A stretch of 64,000 nucleotides of DNA from Sinisalibacter aestuarii (GCF_027923545.1 NZ_BROH01000003.1:186001-250000); one strand, 5' to 3'. Counted from the stretch's first letter, positions 48,360 through 58,651 are shown. Numbers and translations are program-made. The notes: generated from the letters alone by a model not told the origin.

Positions 48360-48866
48360 TCAGAAAAGCTCGATAGCGGAGGCATGGGCCGGTTTCGCCA
48401 GCCGCTGCACGGGCACGTCCTGGCTTACATATTTGAGCCGCGCCCGGCCGGTGCCGGGCCAGAATTCGATCCGGCGCGCCCGGGTTCCGCCAAGATCGGT
48501 GCTATGCATCGCGATGCCCTCGGTATCAAGAAACCGGGTGACGAAGTCGCCATTGCGCGACCCGGCAGAGGACAGGCCGCGCACCATGATCGCGCCGCCA
48601 AACACCTTCGCGCGCAGATTTCGCCGCGTGGCGCCGAGGCGCAGCAATCCGTTGATCAGCAGCTCCATGCCGTTTACGCCATGGCCGAAGGTTTCCGCCG
48701 CATCCGCGCTTTCATCGACGAAGAGCACGTGGTTCATGCCGCCGATCGCGCGGGCCGGGTCCCAGATACAGGCGCTGACGCAGGAGCCCAGCAGCGTGGC
48801 GATCACCGCATGGTCGCCACCGTCGATCGCGTGCTCGCCCTGCCCGATATATGTCCGGTGCTCCAT
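48360..48866 (-). CDS. cheD: chemoreceptor glutamine deamidase CheD
   Basis: 168 residues with the papain-like CheD site: Cys29 (LLGSCVSACIWDP) and His46 (GGMNHVLF), plus RNGDFVTRFL. It deamidates receptor glutamines and can bind CheY or CheC. It is the last gene of the minus-strand MCP-cheB-cheD unit (9 bases after cheB) and converges with the CheZ-like gene with only 48 bases between. Confidence 0.93.
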   Translation of the reverse strand: MEHRTYIGQGEHAIDGGDHAVIATLLGSCVSACIWDPARAIGGMNHVLFVDESADAAETFGHGVNGMELLINGLLRLGATRRNLRAKVFGGAIMVRGLSSAGSRNGDFVTRFLDTEGIAMHSTDLGGTRARRIEFWPGTGRARLKYVSQDVPVQRLAKPAHASAIELF

Positions 48867-48875
48867 CGCCGGCCC

Positions 48876-49925
48876 TCACGCGCGCGCGGTTCGGCGCAGG
48901 ATCTCGCCGGCAATGGCATCGAGCGGCAGCACGGTTTCGACCGCGCCCAGTTCCTGCGCGACGCGCGGCATGCCGAAGACCACCGCGCTGGCCTCGTCCT
49001 GACCGATGCAGGTCGCCCCGGCGTCGCGCAGGCGCTTCATTTCCGCAGCCCCGTCGCGCCCCATTCCCGTCAGGATGACGGCGACGATGCGCTCGGCCAG
49101 CGGGCGGAAGGCGGCGAACATCTCGTCGACCGACGGGCGGTGGCCGGAGCGCTTCGGGCCAGTGGTCAGATGGAGCGTTTCACCATCCGCGTTGAGCGTC
49201 AGATGGGCATCGCCGGGCGCGATATAGATCTCGCCCTGACGCGGGCGGTCGCCTTCGGCGGCGAGGCGGACGCGCGGCCGCAGCGTGCTGTCGAGCCGGG
49301 CCGCGAAGCTGACCAGAAAGGCGGCTGGCATGTGCTGGGTGATCAGCGTGGGCGGGCCGTTTTCCGGGTAGCTTCGCAGCACCGCCTCAAGCGCCTCGAC
49401 GCCGCCGGTGGAGGCGCCGATCAGCACCCACTTGCCGTTCCAGCGCCAGCCGGGATGAAGCGCGGCGGTGGCTGGTGCCTGGCCCCGCCCGGCGCCGCCG
49501 ACCCGGGCTGCAGCGGCGGCGACAAGCGTATCGGCGAGCCGCGCAAAGGTCTCGCCTGCCTCGGCGAAGCGGGGCTTTTCAAGGCACTCCACCGCCCCGA
49601 GCGACAGGGCGCGCAGAGCGGCGCGGCTGCCTTCGGCGGTCAGCGAGGAAAACATCACCACCGGCATCGGGCGCGCCCGCATCAGCCGGTCGAGAAATTC
49701 GATCCCGTCCATGCCCGGCATTTCCACGTCGAGCGTCATCACATCGGGGGTGAGCGCCTTGACCGCGTCGCGGGCGGCACGGGCGCTGCCGGCCTCGCCG
49801 ATCACGCGGATGCGCGGATCGGTTGCAAGGCCGGCACGGATCAGCTGCCGCATGGTGGCGGAATCGTCGACGATCAGCACCCGCACCGGGCCTGCGGCTG
49901 GCTGCGGCCTCAGAATTCGTCCCAC
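48876..49925 (-). CDS. cheB: chemotaxis methylesterase CheB
   Basis: 349 residues. The receiver domain has Asp66 ([15 protein letters not shown]). The C-terminal esterase has the catalytic triad Ser172 (IGASTGG), His198 (TQHMP) and Asp291 (GMGRDG). It removes methyl groups from receptor glutamates, opposing CheR. The start lies within the end of the MCP gene (16-base overlap), so the two are coupled. Confidence 0.94.
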   Translation of the reverse strand: MGRILRPQPAAGPVRVLIVDDSATMRQLIRAGLATDPRIRVIGEAGSARAARDAVKALTPDVMTLDVEMPGMDGIEFLDRLMRARPMPVVMFSSLTAEGSRAALRALSLGAVECLEKPRFAEAGETFARLADTLVAAAAARVGGAGRGQAPATAALHPGWRWNGKWVLIGASTGGVEALEAVLRSYPENGPPTLITQHMPAAFLVSFAARLDSTLRPRVRLAAEGDRPRQGEIYIAPGDAHLTLNADGETLHLTTGPKRSGHRPSVDEMFAAFRPLAERIVAVILTGMGRDGAAEMKRLRDAGATCIGQDEASAVVFGMPRVAQELGAVETVLPLDAIAGEILRRTARA

Positions 49926-52495
49926 CCGTCATCCTCCGGCGCTTCGGGGGCTGGCACACCGCCTGCGGTGAGGATTGCCGGCTGCGCCTCGGGCGCGGGG
50001 GCGCTGCGGCGCGATGAAAACTCGGCCTCGACGACATTGCCCCGGTCGCGCGGTGCCGCGCCGGTCTGGAACTGCGCCATCGTCGCGGTCAGGGTTTCGG
50101 CCTCACGGGTGAGCGCATGGCTTGCCGCCGTCGTCTCCTCGAACATGGCTGCATTCTGCTGGGTCACCTGATCGAGCTGGTTGACCGCTTCGTTGATCTC
50201 GGCCAGCCCGGCGCTTTGCTCGCGCGAGCTGACGGCGATCTCGCTCACATTGCGGCTGATCTCCTTGACGCTGTCGACGATGCCCTTGAGCGCCGCGCCG
50301 GCCTGATCGACGAGATCGACTCCCCGCCTGACCTGCCCGCCGGAGGCGGAGATGAGCGCATTGATCTCGCGCGCGGCCTCGGACGAACGCTGCGCCAGCG
50401 CGCGCACCTCCGAGGCGACCACCGCGAAGCCGCGCCCGGCCTCGCCGGCCCGGGCCGCCTCGACCCCGGCATTGAGCGCGAGCAGGTTGGTCTGAAAGGC
50501 GATATCGTCGATCACGCCGGTGATCTTGGAAATCTGTTGCGACGAGCTTTCGATCTCGCCCATCGCCTCCACCGCCTCGCGCACCACCGCGCCCGACGAC
50601 ACCGCGTTTTCGCGCGCCGTTTCCACGAGTTCGCTCACATGCGCCGCACCGTCCGCCGCCGATTTGACCGAGGAGGTGAGCTGATCGAGGGCCGAGGCCG
50701 TCTGCTCAGGCGTTGCCGCCTGCCGCTCGGTGCGGGCCGACAGATCGTCGGCGGCCGAGGAAATCTCGGAGGCTTCGCCGCGGATCAGCTCGGCATTGTC
50801 GACCACACCGCGCATCGCGTCCTGCAACCGGTCGAGCGCCAGGTTGAAATCGTCGCGCAAGCGTTCGTATTCCTGAGGGAAGGCCTCGGCGATCCGGTTG
50901 GTGAGGTCTCCGCCGGCCAGGCTTTCGAGACCGTTGCGCAGCGTGTCGACCACCCGGGCCTGCGCCTCCTGCATCTGGTGGCGCGCCGCTTCGGCCTGTG
51001 CGAGCGCATGATGGGCCCCGGTCCGGTCGGTTCCGATCAGGACGACCCGGAGCAGACGCTTGCGGGCGTCGAAGACCGGGATGAAACCGCCGTCGATGAC
51101 CCCTTCGCTGCCATCCGCCCGGCGGACCCTGAAGGTGCCGAACACGCTCTCGCCGCTGCCCACCCGGTCGACCACATTGTCGCTGTCGCCGGCGGGATCG
51201 GCGCCGAAGACGAACAGATCGTCGCGCGTGCGGCCCGGAAGGCTGGCCAACGGGGCATCCAAACAGGCGGCGAAATGATCATTGGCGTTCAGCAAGCTGC
51301 CATCAAGGCAGAACTCGGCCTTGACCTGGTTGGCGTCGATCGCCGAGAGGATGGCGCGGTTCATGAATTGCGTCGTCACGTCGTTCCACTCGACGACGAA
51401 GCCCTCCATCTCGCCCGCCATGTTGACGACGCGGTTGATCACCAGCGCAAAGCGGACATCGCCGATCGCCAGATCGGCCTTGTAAGGCAACTGCGCGGGG
51501 TCCAGCAGGATCGCTCGCACCCGGGCGCGCAGCTCCGGTGTGTGGAAGGTATCCATCTCCTGCCCCAGCACCCTGGCCGGATCGAAATCCGGCGTGACGC
51601 GGCGGAAATCCTCGGCATACCGGGTGAGGATATCCTGCAAGGTCCGGTTCATCGAGGTGATGCGCAAATCCGCATCGACCATCATCAGCGCGGCGGACGA
51701 GGAGGCGAACGCGGTGCCGCGAAAGCGGTTTTCGCGCGCCTCGGTGCGGCTGGTCACCAGCCGGTCGCAGAGGGTGCGCAGCGCCCGGCCGATATCGCCA
51801 AGCTCATCCTGGCGCCTGGCCTGATCGAGCCTCACCGTCAGATCGTCATCGGCCATCCGGTCGACCGATTGCGCCAGCGCCTCCATCGGGCGGGTGACCC
51901 AGCGGTGAAACACCGCCATCATCGCCGCCGCCGCGAGCAGGATCGCCAGCGAGACGGCGGCAATGGTGATGCGTTGCAGGCGGGTTGCTTCGGCGAGGGC
52001 GAATTCGGCGGTCCAACTGGTGGCAATGGCCCCGGAGGCCGCGCCGGTGATGGCGTTGAGCACCGGCTGTGCGATCATCAGCCCGTCCCCGGAGCTGACC
52101 ACCTGCCCCGCCGCCATCGCGCGGCGGGCAAGCGCCGTGAGCGCCGCTTCATCCGCTGGCGCGGTGCCCTGCGCGCTCAGCACCGCACCTTGCGCATCGA
52201 GCGCGAGGGCGAAGCGCGTATCGGCCTCCTGTGCTTCCACCAGCACATCGAATTCGCGCTGAACCGGCCCCGCCGCCCGCGCCATCACCGCATCCGCGAG
52301 CGCATGGGTCAGCAGCCCGTTGATCGCGGCGCCGGTACGGGCGATTTCGGTTTCGACCAGGCGCGCGCTGGAGCGCGAATAGGCCCAGGAGGTGAGCCCG
52401 GCCATGCAGATGGCGCAGCCCGCCACCAGCAGGCCGAGCCTGACGAAGATCGAATTCCAACGAAAACGCCCGGCGTTCGGCGCGGTTTCTGCCAT
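49910..52495 (-). CDS. methyl-accepting chemotaxis protein
   Basis: 861 residues from [20 protein letters not shown], with GGGGGG upstream; earlier in-frame ATGs at 52510 and 52555 are less likely. Two membrane segments (~16-38 and ~170-195) bracket a ~130-residue periplasmic region. A HAMP domain, two PAS-like segments (~255-375 and ~385-490) and the signalling hairpin follow, whose tip reads [20 protein letters not shown]. The C-terminus DDGWDEF resembles the W-x-x-F tether for CheR/CheB. Confidence 0.9.
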   Translation of the reverse strand: MAETAPNAGRFRWNSIFVRLGLLVAGCAICMAGLTSWAYSRSSARLVETEIARTGAAINGLLTHALADAVMARAAGPVQREFDVLVEAQEADTRFALALDAQGAVLSAQGTAPADEAALTALARRAMAAGQVVSSGDGLMIAQPVLNAITGAASGAIATSWTAEFALAEATRLQRITIAAVSLAILLAAAAMMAVFHRWVTRPMEALAQSVDRMADDDLTVRLDQARRQDELGDIGRALRTLCDRLVTSRTEARENRFRGTAFASSSAALMMVDADLRITSMNRTLQDILTRYAEDFRRVTPDFDPARVLGQEMDTFHTPELRARVRAILLDPAQLPYKADLAIGDVRFALVINRVVNMAGEMEGFVVEWNDVTTQFMNRAILSAIDANQVKAEFCLDGSLLNANDHFAACLDAPLASLPGRTRDDLFVFGADPAGDSDNVVDRVGSGESVFGTFRVRRADGSEGVIDGGFIPVFDARKRLLRVVLIGTDRTGAHHALAQAEAARHQMQEAQARVVDTLRNGLESLAGGDLTNRIAEAFPQEYERLRDDFNLALDRLQDAMRGVVDNAELIRGEASEISSAADDLSARTERQAATPEQTASALDQLTSSVKSAADGAAHVSELVETARENAVSSGAVVREAVEAMGEIESSSQQISKITGVIDDIAFQTNLLALNAGVEAARAGEAGRGFAVVASEVRALAQRSSEAAREINALISASGGQVRRGVDLVDQAGAALKGIVDSVKEISRNVSEIAVSSREQSAGLAEINEAVNQLDQVTQQNAAMFEETTAASHALTREAETLTATMAQFQTGAAPRDRGNVVEAEFSSRRSAPAPEAQPAILTAGGVPAPEAPEDDGWDEF

Positions 52496-52622
52496 GATGC
52501 GGCCCCCCATGCTGGCGCCCGGCAGACCCGGCGGCGCCGGGACACGCCGGGACATGTCGGGGAGACGCTATGCGCGGAGCCCTTTCTACCCGGTTAACGG
52601 ATGCACATTTTTCCGGCGCGGA

Positions 52623-53603
52623 TCACGGGGCGATGATCGGCGAGGCGCCGAGGCCCGAGGCCACCGGCTCCACCCCGTCGAACACCGAGCCGAGTTCAAA
52701 CCACGAGCGCGGCGCGGGCGCGCCCCAGAGGGTCTGGCGCTGAGGGTCTTTCAGATCCCATTTGATCGCCTCCAGATCGGGATCGACCGTCTGGTAATCG
52801 GAGCAGTAGATCTCGATCCGGTGGCCGTCCGGGTCGAGGATGTAGAGGAAGAAGGCGTTGGAAATGCCGTGCCGCCCCGGCCCGCGCTCGATATTGGCGA
52901 CATAGCCGGTGGTCGACATCAGATCGAGCAGGTCGATGATGTTGAGCGGCGTGGGCACCCAGAAGGCGGTGTGATGCAGGCGCGGGCCGAGGCCGTTGGT
53001 GAAGGCGATGTCATGCACCCCGCCCTTGCGGTGGGTCCAGGCCGCCCAGAGCCGCTTGCTCTCTTCGTCCTCGGTATATTCCGTTACCCGGAAGCCGATC
53101 TCGTTATAAAAGCCGACGGCCTTGTCCACATCCGGGCTGAACACGTTGAAATGGTCGATCCGGAGCGGCTTCACGCCACGATAAAGGGCATAGCTCTGGT
53201 GGATGGGGGGCAGACGGTCCATCCTGAAATAGAATTCGATCGGCATCCCGAAGCAATCATGCGTCGCCAGCGTGCGGCCCTGATAGGGGCGCTCGACCCA
53301 GCGCACCGCATGGCCCCGGCCCGCGAACCAGTCATGCGCCCGGTCGAGCTGGTCTTCGTCGAAAACCTTGAATGACAGCGCGCCGGCATGGGCCGCGTCG
53401 GCCTTGCGCAGCACGAGGCAATGGTGCCCCCGCTCCTCCATCGCGCGCAGATAGATCGCCGCGTCGCTCTCGTCGGTCACCTGAAGCCCGAGCGTATCCA
53501 CGTAAAAGGCGCGGCTGGCGGTAAGGTCGGTCACCGCGAAGTCGACATGGCTGAGGCGCACGATGTTAAAGGGCGGATAGAGGTTGGGGGCCGGAATGGG
53601 CAT
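52623..53603 (-). CDS. hpaD: 3,4-dihydroxyphenylacetate 2,3-dioxygenase (HpaD type, VOC family)
   Basis: 326 residues with two tandem VOC modules. Metal ligands fit His151 (RIDHFN), His211 (LHHTAFW) and Glu264 (HRIEIY). The C-terminal stretch KWDLKDPQRQTLWGAPAPRS is characteristic of homoprotocatechuate 2,3-dioxygenases using Fe(II) or Mn(II). It opens the aromatic ring next to a catechol. No other hpa gene is adjacent, so the physiological substrate may be another catechol. A palindromic operator overlaps its promoter. Confidence 0.82.
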   Translation of the reverse strand: MPIPAPNLYPPFNIVRLSHVDFAVTDLTASRAFYVDTLGLQVTDESDAAIYLRAMEERGHHCLVLRKADAAHAGALSFKVFDEDQLDRAHDWFAGRGHAVRWVERPYQGRTLATHDCFGMPIEFYFRMDRLPPIHQSYALYRGVKPLRIDHFNVFSPDVDKAVGFYNEIGFRVTEYTEDEESKRLWAAWTHRKGGVHDIAFTNGLGPRLHHTAFWVPTPLNIIDLLDLMSTTGYVANIERGPGRHGISNAFFLYILDPDGHRIEIYCSDYQTVDPDLEAIKWDLKDPQRQTLWGAPAPRSWFELGSVFDGVEPVASGLGASPIIAP

Positions 53604-53641
53604 GGTGGCTCCTGTGCTGGCCCGGGGGCCGGATCATTTTG

Positions 53642-53673
53642 CTTAACATGTTAAGGTTATATTTGGATGTCAA
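53642..53673 (-). promoter_or_regulatory. promoter with palindromic operator for the ring-cleavage dioxygenase
   Basis: A perfect 14-base palindrome CTTAACATGTTAAG (53642-53655) overlaps the -10 position expected 17 bases from TTGACA (minus strand, 53673-53668). This is a classic repressor arrangement, of the size used by MarR-family regulators of aromatic catabolism. No such regulator gene is in the window. Confidence 0.6.
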
Positions 53674-53730
53674 GCCAAGGTCCTGGCGGCGGGATTGCGG
53701 ACCGCCCGGCAGGGTGAGCGGCCCGGAATT

Positions 53731-55971
53731 TCAGGCGAAGTCGACGAATTTATTGAACGGCATCTCGCGCAGACGCTGCCCGGTGGCGGCGAAGATCGCG
53801 TTGGCCAGCGCCGGGGCGGCGGGCGGCACCGGCGGCTCGCCGATCCCGCGCACCTTGTGGCCGTTTTCCAGCCCGCGCACCACAATCTCGGGGCATTGAT
53901 GAAAGCGCATCCCCTCGGCATCGTAGAAATTCACCTGTTCCGCCGCGCCGCCGGCATAGGTGATCTCGCAATTCATCGCATGGCCGAGGCCGAAGATCAC
54001 GCCGCCTTGCACGAGGTTCTCGAAGTTCACCGGGTCGACCACGGTGCCCACATCGGCAGCGACCCAGACCTTGTCGATCCGGATGCCCTCTTCGGTATCG
54101 GTCACCTCGACCACCTCCGCCACCGGCACGCCGAAGCTCTCGACAAAGGCCACGCCCCGCCCCTTGCCCGGCGCCAGCGCCCCGCCCCAGGACGACATCT
54201 CGGCCACCGCTTCCAGCACCTTGCGGCTCACCTCATGCTGCATCAGCCGGATACGCTCGGCCATCGGATCGGCGCCGGCCTCGTGGATCAGCTCGTCAAG
54301 GAAGGAGTCGAAGAAGAAGCCATTGGCCGAGGCCCCGACCGAGCGCCAGGACGAAACCGGCGCAAGCTCCGGCACGCGATAGGCGCGCATCCGGTAATTG
54401 GGGAGCGCATAGGGGTTGTTCCACGCGCCCGCCGAGATCTGGCTGTCGGGTCCGGGGATCGAGATCCCGAGCCGCCCCATCTGCGAGCCGAGGACGGAGG
54501 GCATGGCGATCTGCAGATCCACGGCCTCGACATGGCCGTCCTTCACAATGCCCTGCCCCCGCGCGATACCGGGCTGGCGCGGGAAATCCTGCGCAAAATC
54601 CTCTTCGCGCGAATAGGTCAGCTTGATCGGCACGCCGCGCATCTGGTTGGCCACCTCGGCGGCCTGTTCGACAAAACCGAGTTCAAGCCAGTGGCCGAAG
54701 CTGCCGCCGATGAAATGGTTGTGGAAATGCACCTGCGATGTGTCATGCCCGGTGATTGCCGCCACCGCGCCCTCGATCATCGAAATCGTCTGGTGCCCGC
54801 ACCAGATATCGACCCGTTCATCGGTGACGAGGATCGTGGCGTTGAGCGGTTCCAGCGGCTGGTGGGCCACATAGGGCGCGCGGTATTCGGCGCTGAACGG
54901 CGTGCCCGCGGCCAGCGCCGCCCCGGTGTCGCCATCGTCGCGCCAGGTCTTGTCGAGCCGATCCTCAGTGAAGGAGGCGGCGATCGCCTCCCAATGCGCC
55001 GCCTGCTCCGGCGGATAGGGCGCGGGCCCCCAGTCGAAGGTGATCGCATCGGCGGCCTGAAAGGCGCGCCAGGTGTTGTCGGCCACCACCGCCACACCGT
55101 CGGCGAGTGGCACGATCTTCTTCACGCCCGCCATCCCCTCGGCGGCGGCGGCGTTGTAAGACAGCATCGCCCCGCCCTTCTGCGGGTTGCGCCGGATGGT
55201 GGCGAACAGCATCCCCTCGTGGCGGATGTCGAGCCCGTAGCCGAGCGTGCCGGTGGATTTCGCCACCATGTCGAGCCGCTGCATCGGCTTGCCGATGAGC
55301 CGCCACGCGGAGGGATCGCGCAGCGCCACGCCGGTCACCGGCGCGATCCCGGCCGCCGTCGCCGCCAGCGCGGTATAGGCGATCTCAGACCCGTCCGGCA
55401 GGATCACCGCGCCGCGCGCCGTCTTGAGCTGGCCCACCGGCACGCCGCTTTGCTGCGCGGCGGCGGCTTTCAGCGTTTCGCGCGCCACCGCGCCGGCTTC
55501 GCGCAGCTTGTCGAAACTGTCGGGCATGGTCGTCGACCCGCCGGTCATCTGCATCGCCACCAGCTTCATCGCGCTGCCGGCGAGGCCGCGCACGGTTTCG
55601 GCCATGCGGCTTTCGTCGCTGGCCATGAAGGGCACGCCCTCATCGGCCATGCCGGTATTGTAATAGGCTTTCGCCGGCGCACCGAAGCTGATCTCGAACT
55701 GGCCGAACTCGATATCCAGCTCTTCCGCGATCAGCGCCGCCTGCGCCGAGGCCACGCCCTGCCCCTTATCGGCATGGGGCGTGATCAGGGTGACCTTTTC
55801 GCTGTCGATCAGCACCCAGGGATTGAACGTGGCCGAGCCATCGGCCAGCCCGTCTTCCAGCGGGTTCGGATAGGGCGTCTTCACCTTGTAGACCCCGAAG
55901 GCCACGCCGCCGAGCAGCGCGGCGGAGCCGATCAGAAAGGTGCGGCGGGCGATTGTTCTGGCGCGTCCCAT
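53731..55971 (-). CDS. molybdopterin-dependent aldehyde/xanthine-type dehydrogenase large subunit (IorB-like)
   Basis: 746 residues. A twin-arginine signal (ARRTFLIGSAALLGG, Arg9-Arg10) implies folded export with cofactor. Tandem molybdopterin-binding domains follow, and the catalytic Glu712 lies in GIGEPPVPPAAPA near the C-terminus. The TAT leader and companion small subunit match the isoquinoline 1-oxidoreductase (IorAB)/nicotinate-type group. It would hydroxylate an N-heteroaromatic ring or oxidise an aldehyde in the periplasm. It follows the small subunit by 2 bases; there is no separate FAD subunit. Confidence 0.88.
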   Translation of the reverse strand: MGRARTIARRTFLIGSAALLGGVAFGVYKVKTPYPNPLEDGLADGSATFNPWVLIDSEKVTLITPHADKGQGVASAQAALIAEELDIEFGQFEISFGAPAKAYYNTGMADEGVPFMASDESRMAETVRGLAGSAMKLVAMQMTGGSTTMPDSFDKLREAGAVARETLKAAAAQQSGVPVGQLKTARGAVILPDGSEIAYTALAATAAGIAPVTGVALRDPSAWRLIGKPMQRLDMVAKSTGTLGYGLDIRHEGMLFATIRRNPQKGGAMLSYNAAAAEGMAGVKKIVPLADGVAVVADNTWRAFQAADAITFDWGPAPYPPEQAAHWEAIAASFTEDRLDKTWRDDGDTGAALAAGTPFSAEYRAPYVAHQPLEPLNATILVTDERVDIWCGHQTISMIEGAVAAITGHDTSQVHFHNHFIGGSFGHWLELGFVEQAAEVANQMRGVPIKLTYSREEDFAQDFPRQPGIARGQGIVKDGHVEAVDLQIAMPSVLGSQMGRLGISIPGPDSQISAGAWNNPYALPNYRMRAYRVPELAPVSSWRSVGASANGFFFDSFLDELIHEAGADPMAERIRLMQHEVSRKVLEAVAEMSSWGGALAPGKGRGVAFVESFGVPVAEVVEVTDTEEGIRIDKVWVAADVGTVVDPVNFENLVQGGVIFGLGHAMNCEITYAGGAAEQVNFYDAEGMRFHQCPEIVVRGLENGHKVRGIGEPPVPPAAPALANAIFAATGQRLREMPFNKFVDFA

Positions 55972-55973
55972 GA

Positions 55974-56435
55974 TCAGGCCCCCTGCAGGCTGCGCGCGGC
56001 GGTCTGCACCGCGGCGCGGATGCGCGGATAGGTGCCGCAGCGGCAGAGATTGCCGTCCATCGCCTCGTCGATCTCGGCATCGCTGGGCGACGGGTTTTCG
56101 GCCAGCAGGCTAGCCGCCTGCATGATCTGCCCCGACTGGCAATAGCCGCATTGCGCCACCTGATGCGCGATCCAGGCGGCCTGCACCGCGTGCAGCGCAT
56201 CGGGCGTGCCCAGCCCCTCGATGGTGGTCACCGCGCCCGCGCCGACATCGCCCACCGCTGTCTGACAGGACAACACGGCGACCCCGTCGATATGCACCGT
56301 GCAGGCCCCGCAGGAGGCGACGCCGCAGCCATATTTGGTGCCGGTCAGGCCAAGCTCGTCGCGCAACACCCACAGAAGCGGCATATCCGCTTCCACATCG
56401 ACCTCATGCGAGGTGCCGTTTACCGTCAGTCTCAT
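55974..56435 (-). CDS. [2Fe-2S] small subunit of the molybdenum hydroxylase (IorA-like)
   Basis: 153 residues. The N-terminal plant-type [2Fe-2S] motif ([16 protein letters not shown] plus a later SCQTAV) and the C-terminal helical [2Fe-2S] domain ([10 protein letters not shown], then [11 protein letters not shown]) are complete. It passes electrons from the molybdenum site. The start at 56435 has an excellent GGAGGG six bases away. It is the first gene of the iorA-iorB pair. Confidence 0.9.
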   Translation of the reverse strand: MRLTVNGTSHEVDVEADMPLLWVLRDELGLTGTKYGCGVASCGACTVHIDGVAVLSCQTAVGDVGAGAVTTIEGLGTPDALHAVQAAWIAHQVAQCGYCQSGQIMQAASLLAENPSPSDAEIDEAMDGNLCRCGTYPRIRAAVQTAARSLQGA

Positions 56436-56551
56436 GCGCGTCCCTCCGGATGAAGCCTGTCGGGCCAGCATACAGCAAGCGCGGCGTTACAAAACGCCCG
56501 ATTTTCGCGGCGCCGGAGAGGCGGCGCCCGGCCGAAGCCGGGGCCGCAAGG

Positions 56552-57940
56552 CTATGCGCCAACGTATTTTTCAAGCGTCTGGTGAAAATGGCGGATGCGC
56601 AGCTCTTCATATTGCGCCAGTTCGACCTTGCCCGTGGCCGAGCTTCGCAGCCCGTCCTGCACCAGCCCCATATTCGAGATATCCTGGTCGATCACCGGCC
56701 CCAGGATCGGCAGTTCCGGGGCATCCGACCAGGGCTGGCCCTTGTCGATCCAGCGCATCTCGGCGGGTTTCGGGCGGGGCGCGTCGGGCGGGCAGCGCTT
56801 GAGGATCATCACTTCCATGATGCAGCTGTTCACATCCAGCCCGTTCGGCCGCCAGCGATAGACGATGTTCGGCGCAAAGCCGCCCCAGGGCGCGAAATTG
56901 GGGAAGACGTTGTAGACAAGCGCATCGAGCACTTCGGCATCCGATACGCTGGAATGGTCTTTGCCATAGGCGCGGGTAAAGGCCGTTCGGGCGATATCGC
57001 CCAATTCCCGCCGCGCCTTGATTTCTTCCTTGTTCTTCACGTCCAGCAGCTTGTTCTGCCCCCACATGGTGAGCATGGCACCGACGATCTGGCTTTCGTC
57101 GGGCTCGGTGCCGGCCATATGCGGGCTGGGCACGCCGAACGCCGCGAGGTTCCGGTTCACGTGATCGCCGAACACATCGTATTGCGCGCTGGCATCTGCG
57201 AAGAAGGGCAGAATCTGCGGATGCGTGGCGATCACATGGTAGGATTCCATGAAGGCTTCCTGCGCGACCTTCCAGTTGCAGTCCATGATCCCGGCCAGGT
57301 GGACCGACTTGTAGCAATCCTCAAGACGCCAATTGGCGAAATGCTCGGGCAGAACGCCGAGATATTCCTGAAGAGAGATCGCGTCCTTGTCGAAATTGAT
57401 GAAGACGAAGCCGCCCCAGCTGTCGACCCTCACTTCGCGCAGATGCGCATCCTCGTCGCTCAGGTTCGGAAAATCCCACCGGCAGGGAATGCTCTTGACG
57501 CTGCCGTCGAGGTTCCAGCTCCAGCCGTGGAATTTGCACCTTATCTGCGGCGCATTGCCAGCCTCCGCGCGCAGCTTGCGCCCGCGGTGAAGGCAGGAAT
57601 TGACGAAGGCGCGAATGCTGTTGTCCTCGGTTCGCACGATCAGCACGGAACTGTCGGCGATGTCGTAGACGATCTGATCGCCCGGCTCGGGAATCTCTTC
57701 CTCGCGGCAGGCCATCTGCCAGACCTTCTTCCACATCAGGCGGATTTCGCGTGCAAGGTAATCGGCCGAAACGTAGCGCTCGACCGGAACCGACTCCGAC
57801 CCGAGATCGGCATAGGACGTGGCGCGCAGGCAGGCGTCGGGCTGATGAGAATCGTGGTCGAGAACCTGTTGATATGTGGGCTTCGGGCGTCCGGCGATGT
57901 CTTCCGGATCGGTTGTGTCGAAGGTGGCGCTCTGTGTCAT
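56552..57940 (-). CDS. Rieske non-heme iron oxygenase, alpha subunit
   Basis: 462 residues. The Rieske [2Fe-2S] ligands are Cys116/His118 (CLHRG) and Cys135/His138 (CKFHGW). Mononuclear iron ligands fit His235 and His240 in EAFMESYHVIATHP. It hydroxylates a ring or demethylates an amine using O2. No beta subunit, reductase or ferredoxin is next to it, so it is probably a homo-oligomer with an unlinked reductase. The promoter region carries a GntR-like half-operator and an FNR-like box. Confidence 0.9.
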   Translation of the reverse strand: MTQSATFDTTDPEDIAGRPKPTYQQVLDHDSHQPDACLRATSYADLGSESVPVERYVSADYLAREIRLMWKKVWQMACREEEIPEPGDQIVYDIADSSVLIVRTEDNSIRAFVNSCLHRGRKLRAEAGNAPQIRCKFHGWSWNLDGSVKSIPCRWDFPNLSDEDAHLREVRVDSWGGFVFINFDKDAISLQEYLGVLPEHFANWRLEDCYKSVHLAGIMDCNWKVAQEAFMESYHVIATHPQILPFFADASAQYDVFGDHVNRNLAAFGVPSPHMAGTEPDESQIVGAMLTMWGQNKLLDVKNKEEIKARRELGDIARTAFTRAYGKDHSSVSDAEVLDALVYNVFPNFAPWGGFAPNIVYRWRPNGLDVNSCIMEVMILKRCPPDAPRPKPAEMRWIDKGQPWSDAPELPILGPVIDQDISNMGLVQDGLRSSATGKVELAQYEELRIRHFHQTLEKYVGA

Positions 57941-57982
57941 GAATGTACTCCGGGTGGCGTTGTAGCGTATTTAAAACTTTGC

Positions 57983-57994
57983 TTTGCATACAAA
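57983..57994. promoter_or_regulatory. GntR-type operator-like motif before the Rieske gene
   Basis: TTTGCATACAAA differs by one base in its core from TTGCATGCAA at 62538-62547, in front of the cluster's GntR-family gene. On the minus strand it contains the shared heptamer TATGCAA. Confidence 0.45.
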
Positions 57995-58021
57995 TCATGA
58001 TCCCGGCAAACACAATTGGCC

Positions 58022-58035
58022 TTGACTTAAATCAA
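58022..58035. promoter_or_regulatory. FNR/FnrL-like box before the Rieske gene
   Basis: TTGACTTAAATCAA matches the FNR consensus TTGAT-N4-ATCAA at nine of ten defined positions. It lies 82 bases upstream of the Rieske start codon, in the gap after the GAF gene. Confidence 0.5.
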
Positions 58036-58078
58036 TTTCACTCCCGAAAGCTCATGCCGCCCGCGCCATATCCCCGCC

Positions 58079-58591
58079 TCACCCCGGCGCGCCGCTTTCG
58101 ATCATGAGCGCGGCCGCGACCGGCAGGCAGGCGCCGGTGCAGCCTGCCACCACCTCGTCGCTGAAATGTCCGGCCGGACCGAGGCAGTTGAGCGTGCCGA
58201 CCACGTCACCGGCGACGACGATCGGAATGTTCAGGATCGATTCGAGGCCAAGGGAGCGGATTTTCTCGTGGTCGAACATCACCTGCGCGAGACCTTCGTA
58301 ATCGTTCGCAACGAAGCTCTTCTGCTCGTCGATCACCTGGCGGCTCCATTCCGTCTCGTTCGCGGGCTTGCGGCCCTGAGCCTCGTAGGCGCCGGGCATC
58401 GAGGAATAGAGGCGCAGGAACGAGCCGTCAGACGGGTCGCGATGCGTCACCGTGACGAGGCCGAGATCGAAGGCACGGATAAGGTGTTCGGCAACCGGCG
58501 CGATCACGGCGCCGGGCTCGGCACCGGGTGTAGCAAGCGCTGTGGCGGCCTGGCTCAAAGCGGCTGCCAGCGACTGGGCGGTATCGGTCAT
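58079..58591 (-). CDS. GAF domain protein
   Basis: 170 residues consisting of a single GAF fold (YSSMPGAYEAQGRKP, then SILNIPIVVAGDVVGTLNCLGP and HFSDEVVAG). The start at 58591 is chosen for the AGGAGAG site. No output domain is present, so it may be a ligand-sensing or small-molecule-binding partner. It lies 60 bases after hyuB and is probably co-transcribed with hyuAB. Confidence 0.75.
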   Translation of the reverse strand: MTDTAQSLAAALSQAATALATPGAEPGAVIAPVAEHLIRAFDLGLVTVTHRDPSDGSFLRLYSSMPGAYEAQGRKPANETEWSRQVIDEQKSFVANDYEGLAQVMFDHEKIRSLGLESILNIPIVVAGDVVGTLNCLGPAGHFSDEVVAGCTGACLPVAAALMIESGAPG

Positions 58592-58651
58592 GCGGCTCTC
58601 CTGCCTGCTGGGTCCGAAGCCCGCCGGCAATGCGGGCTTCGGACCGGTCTG

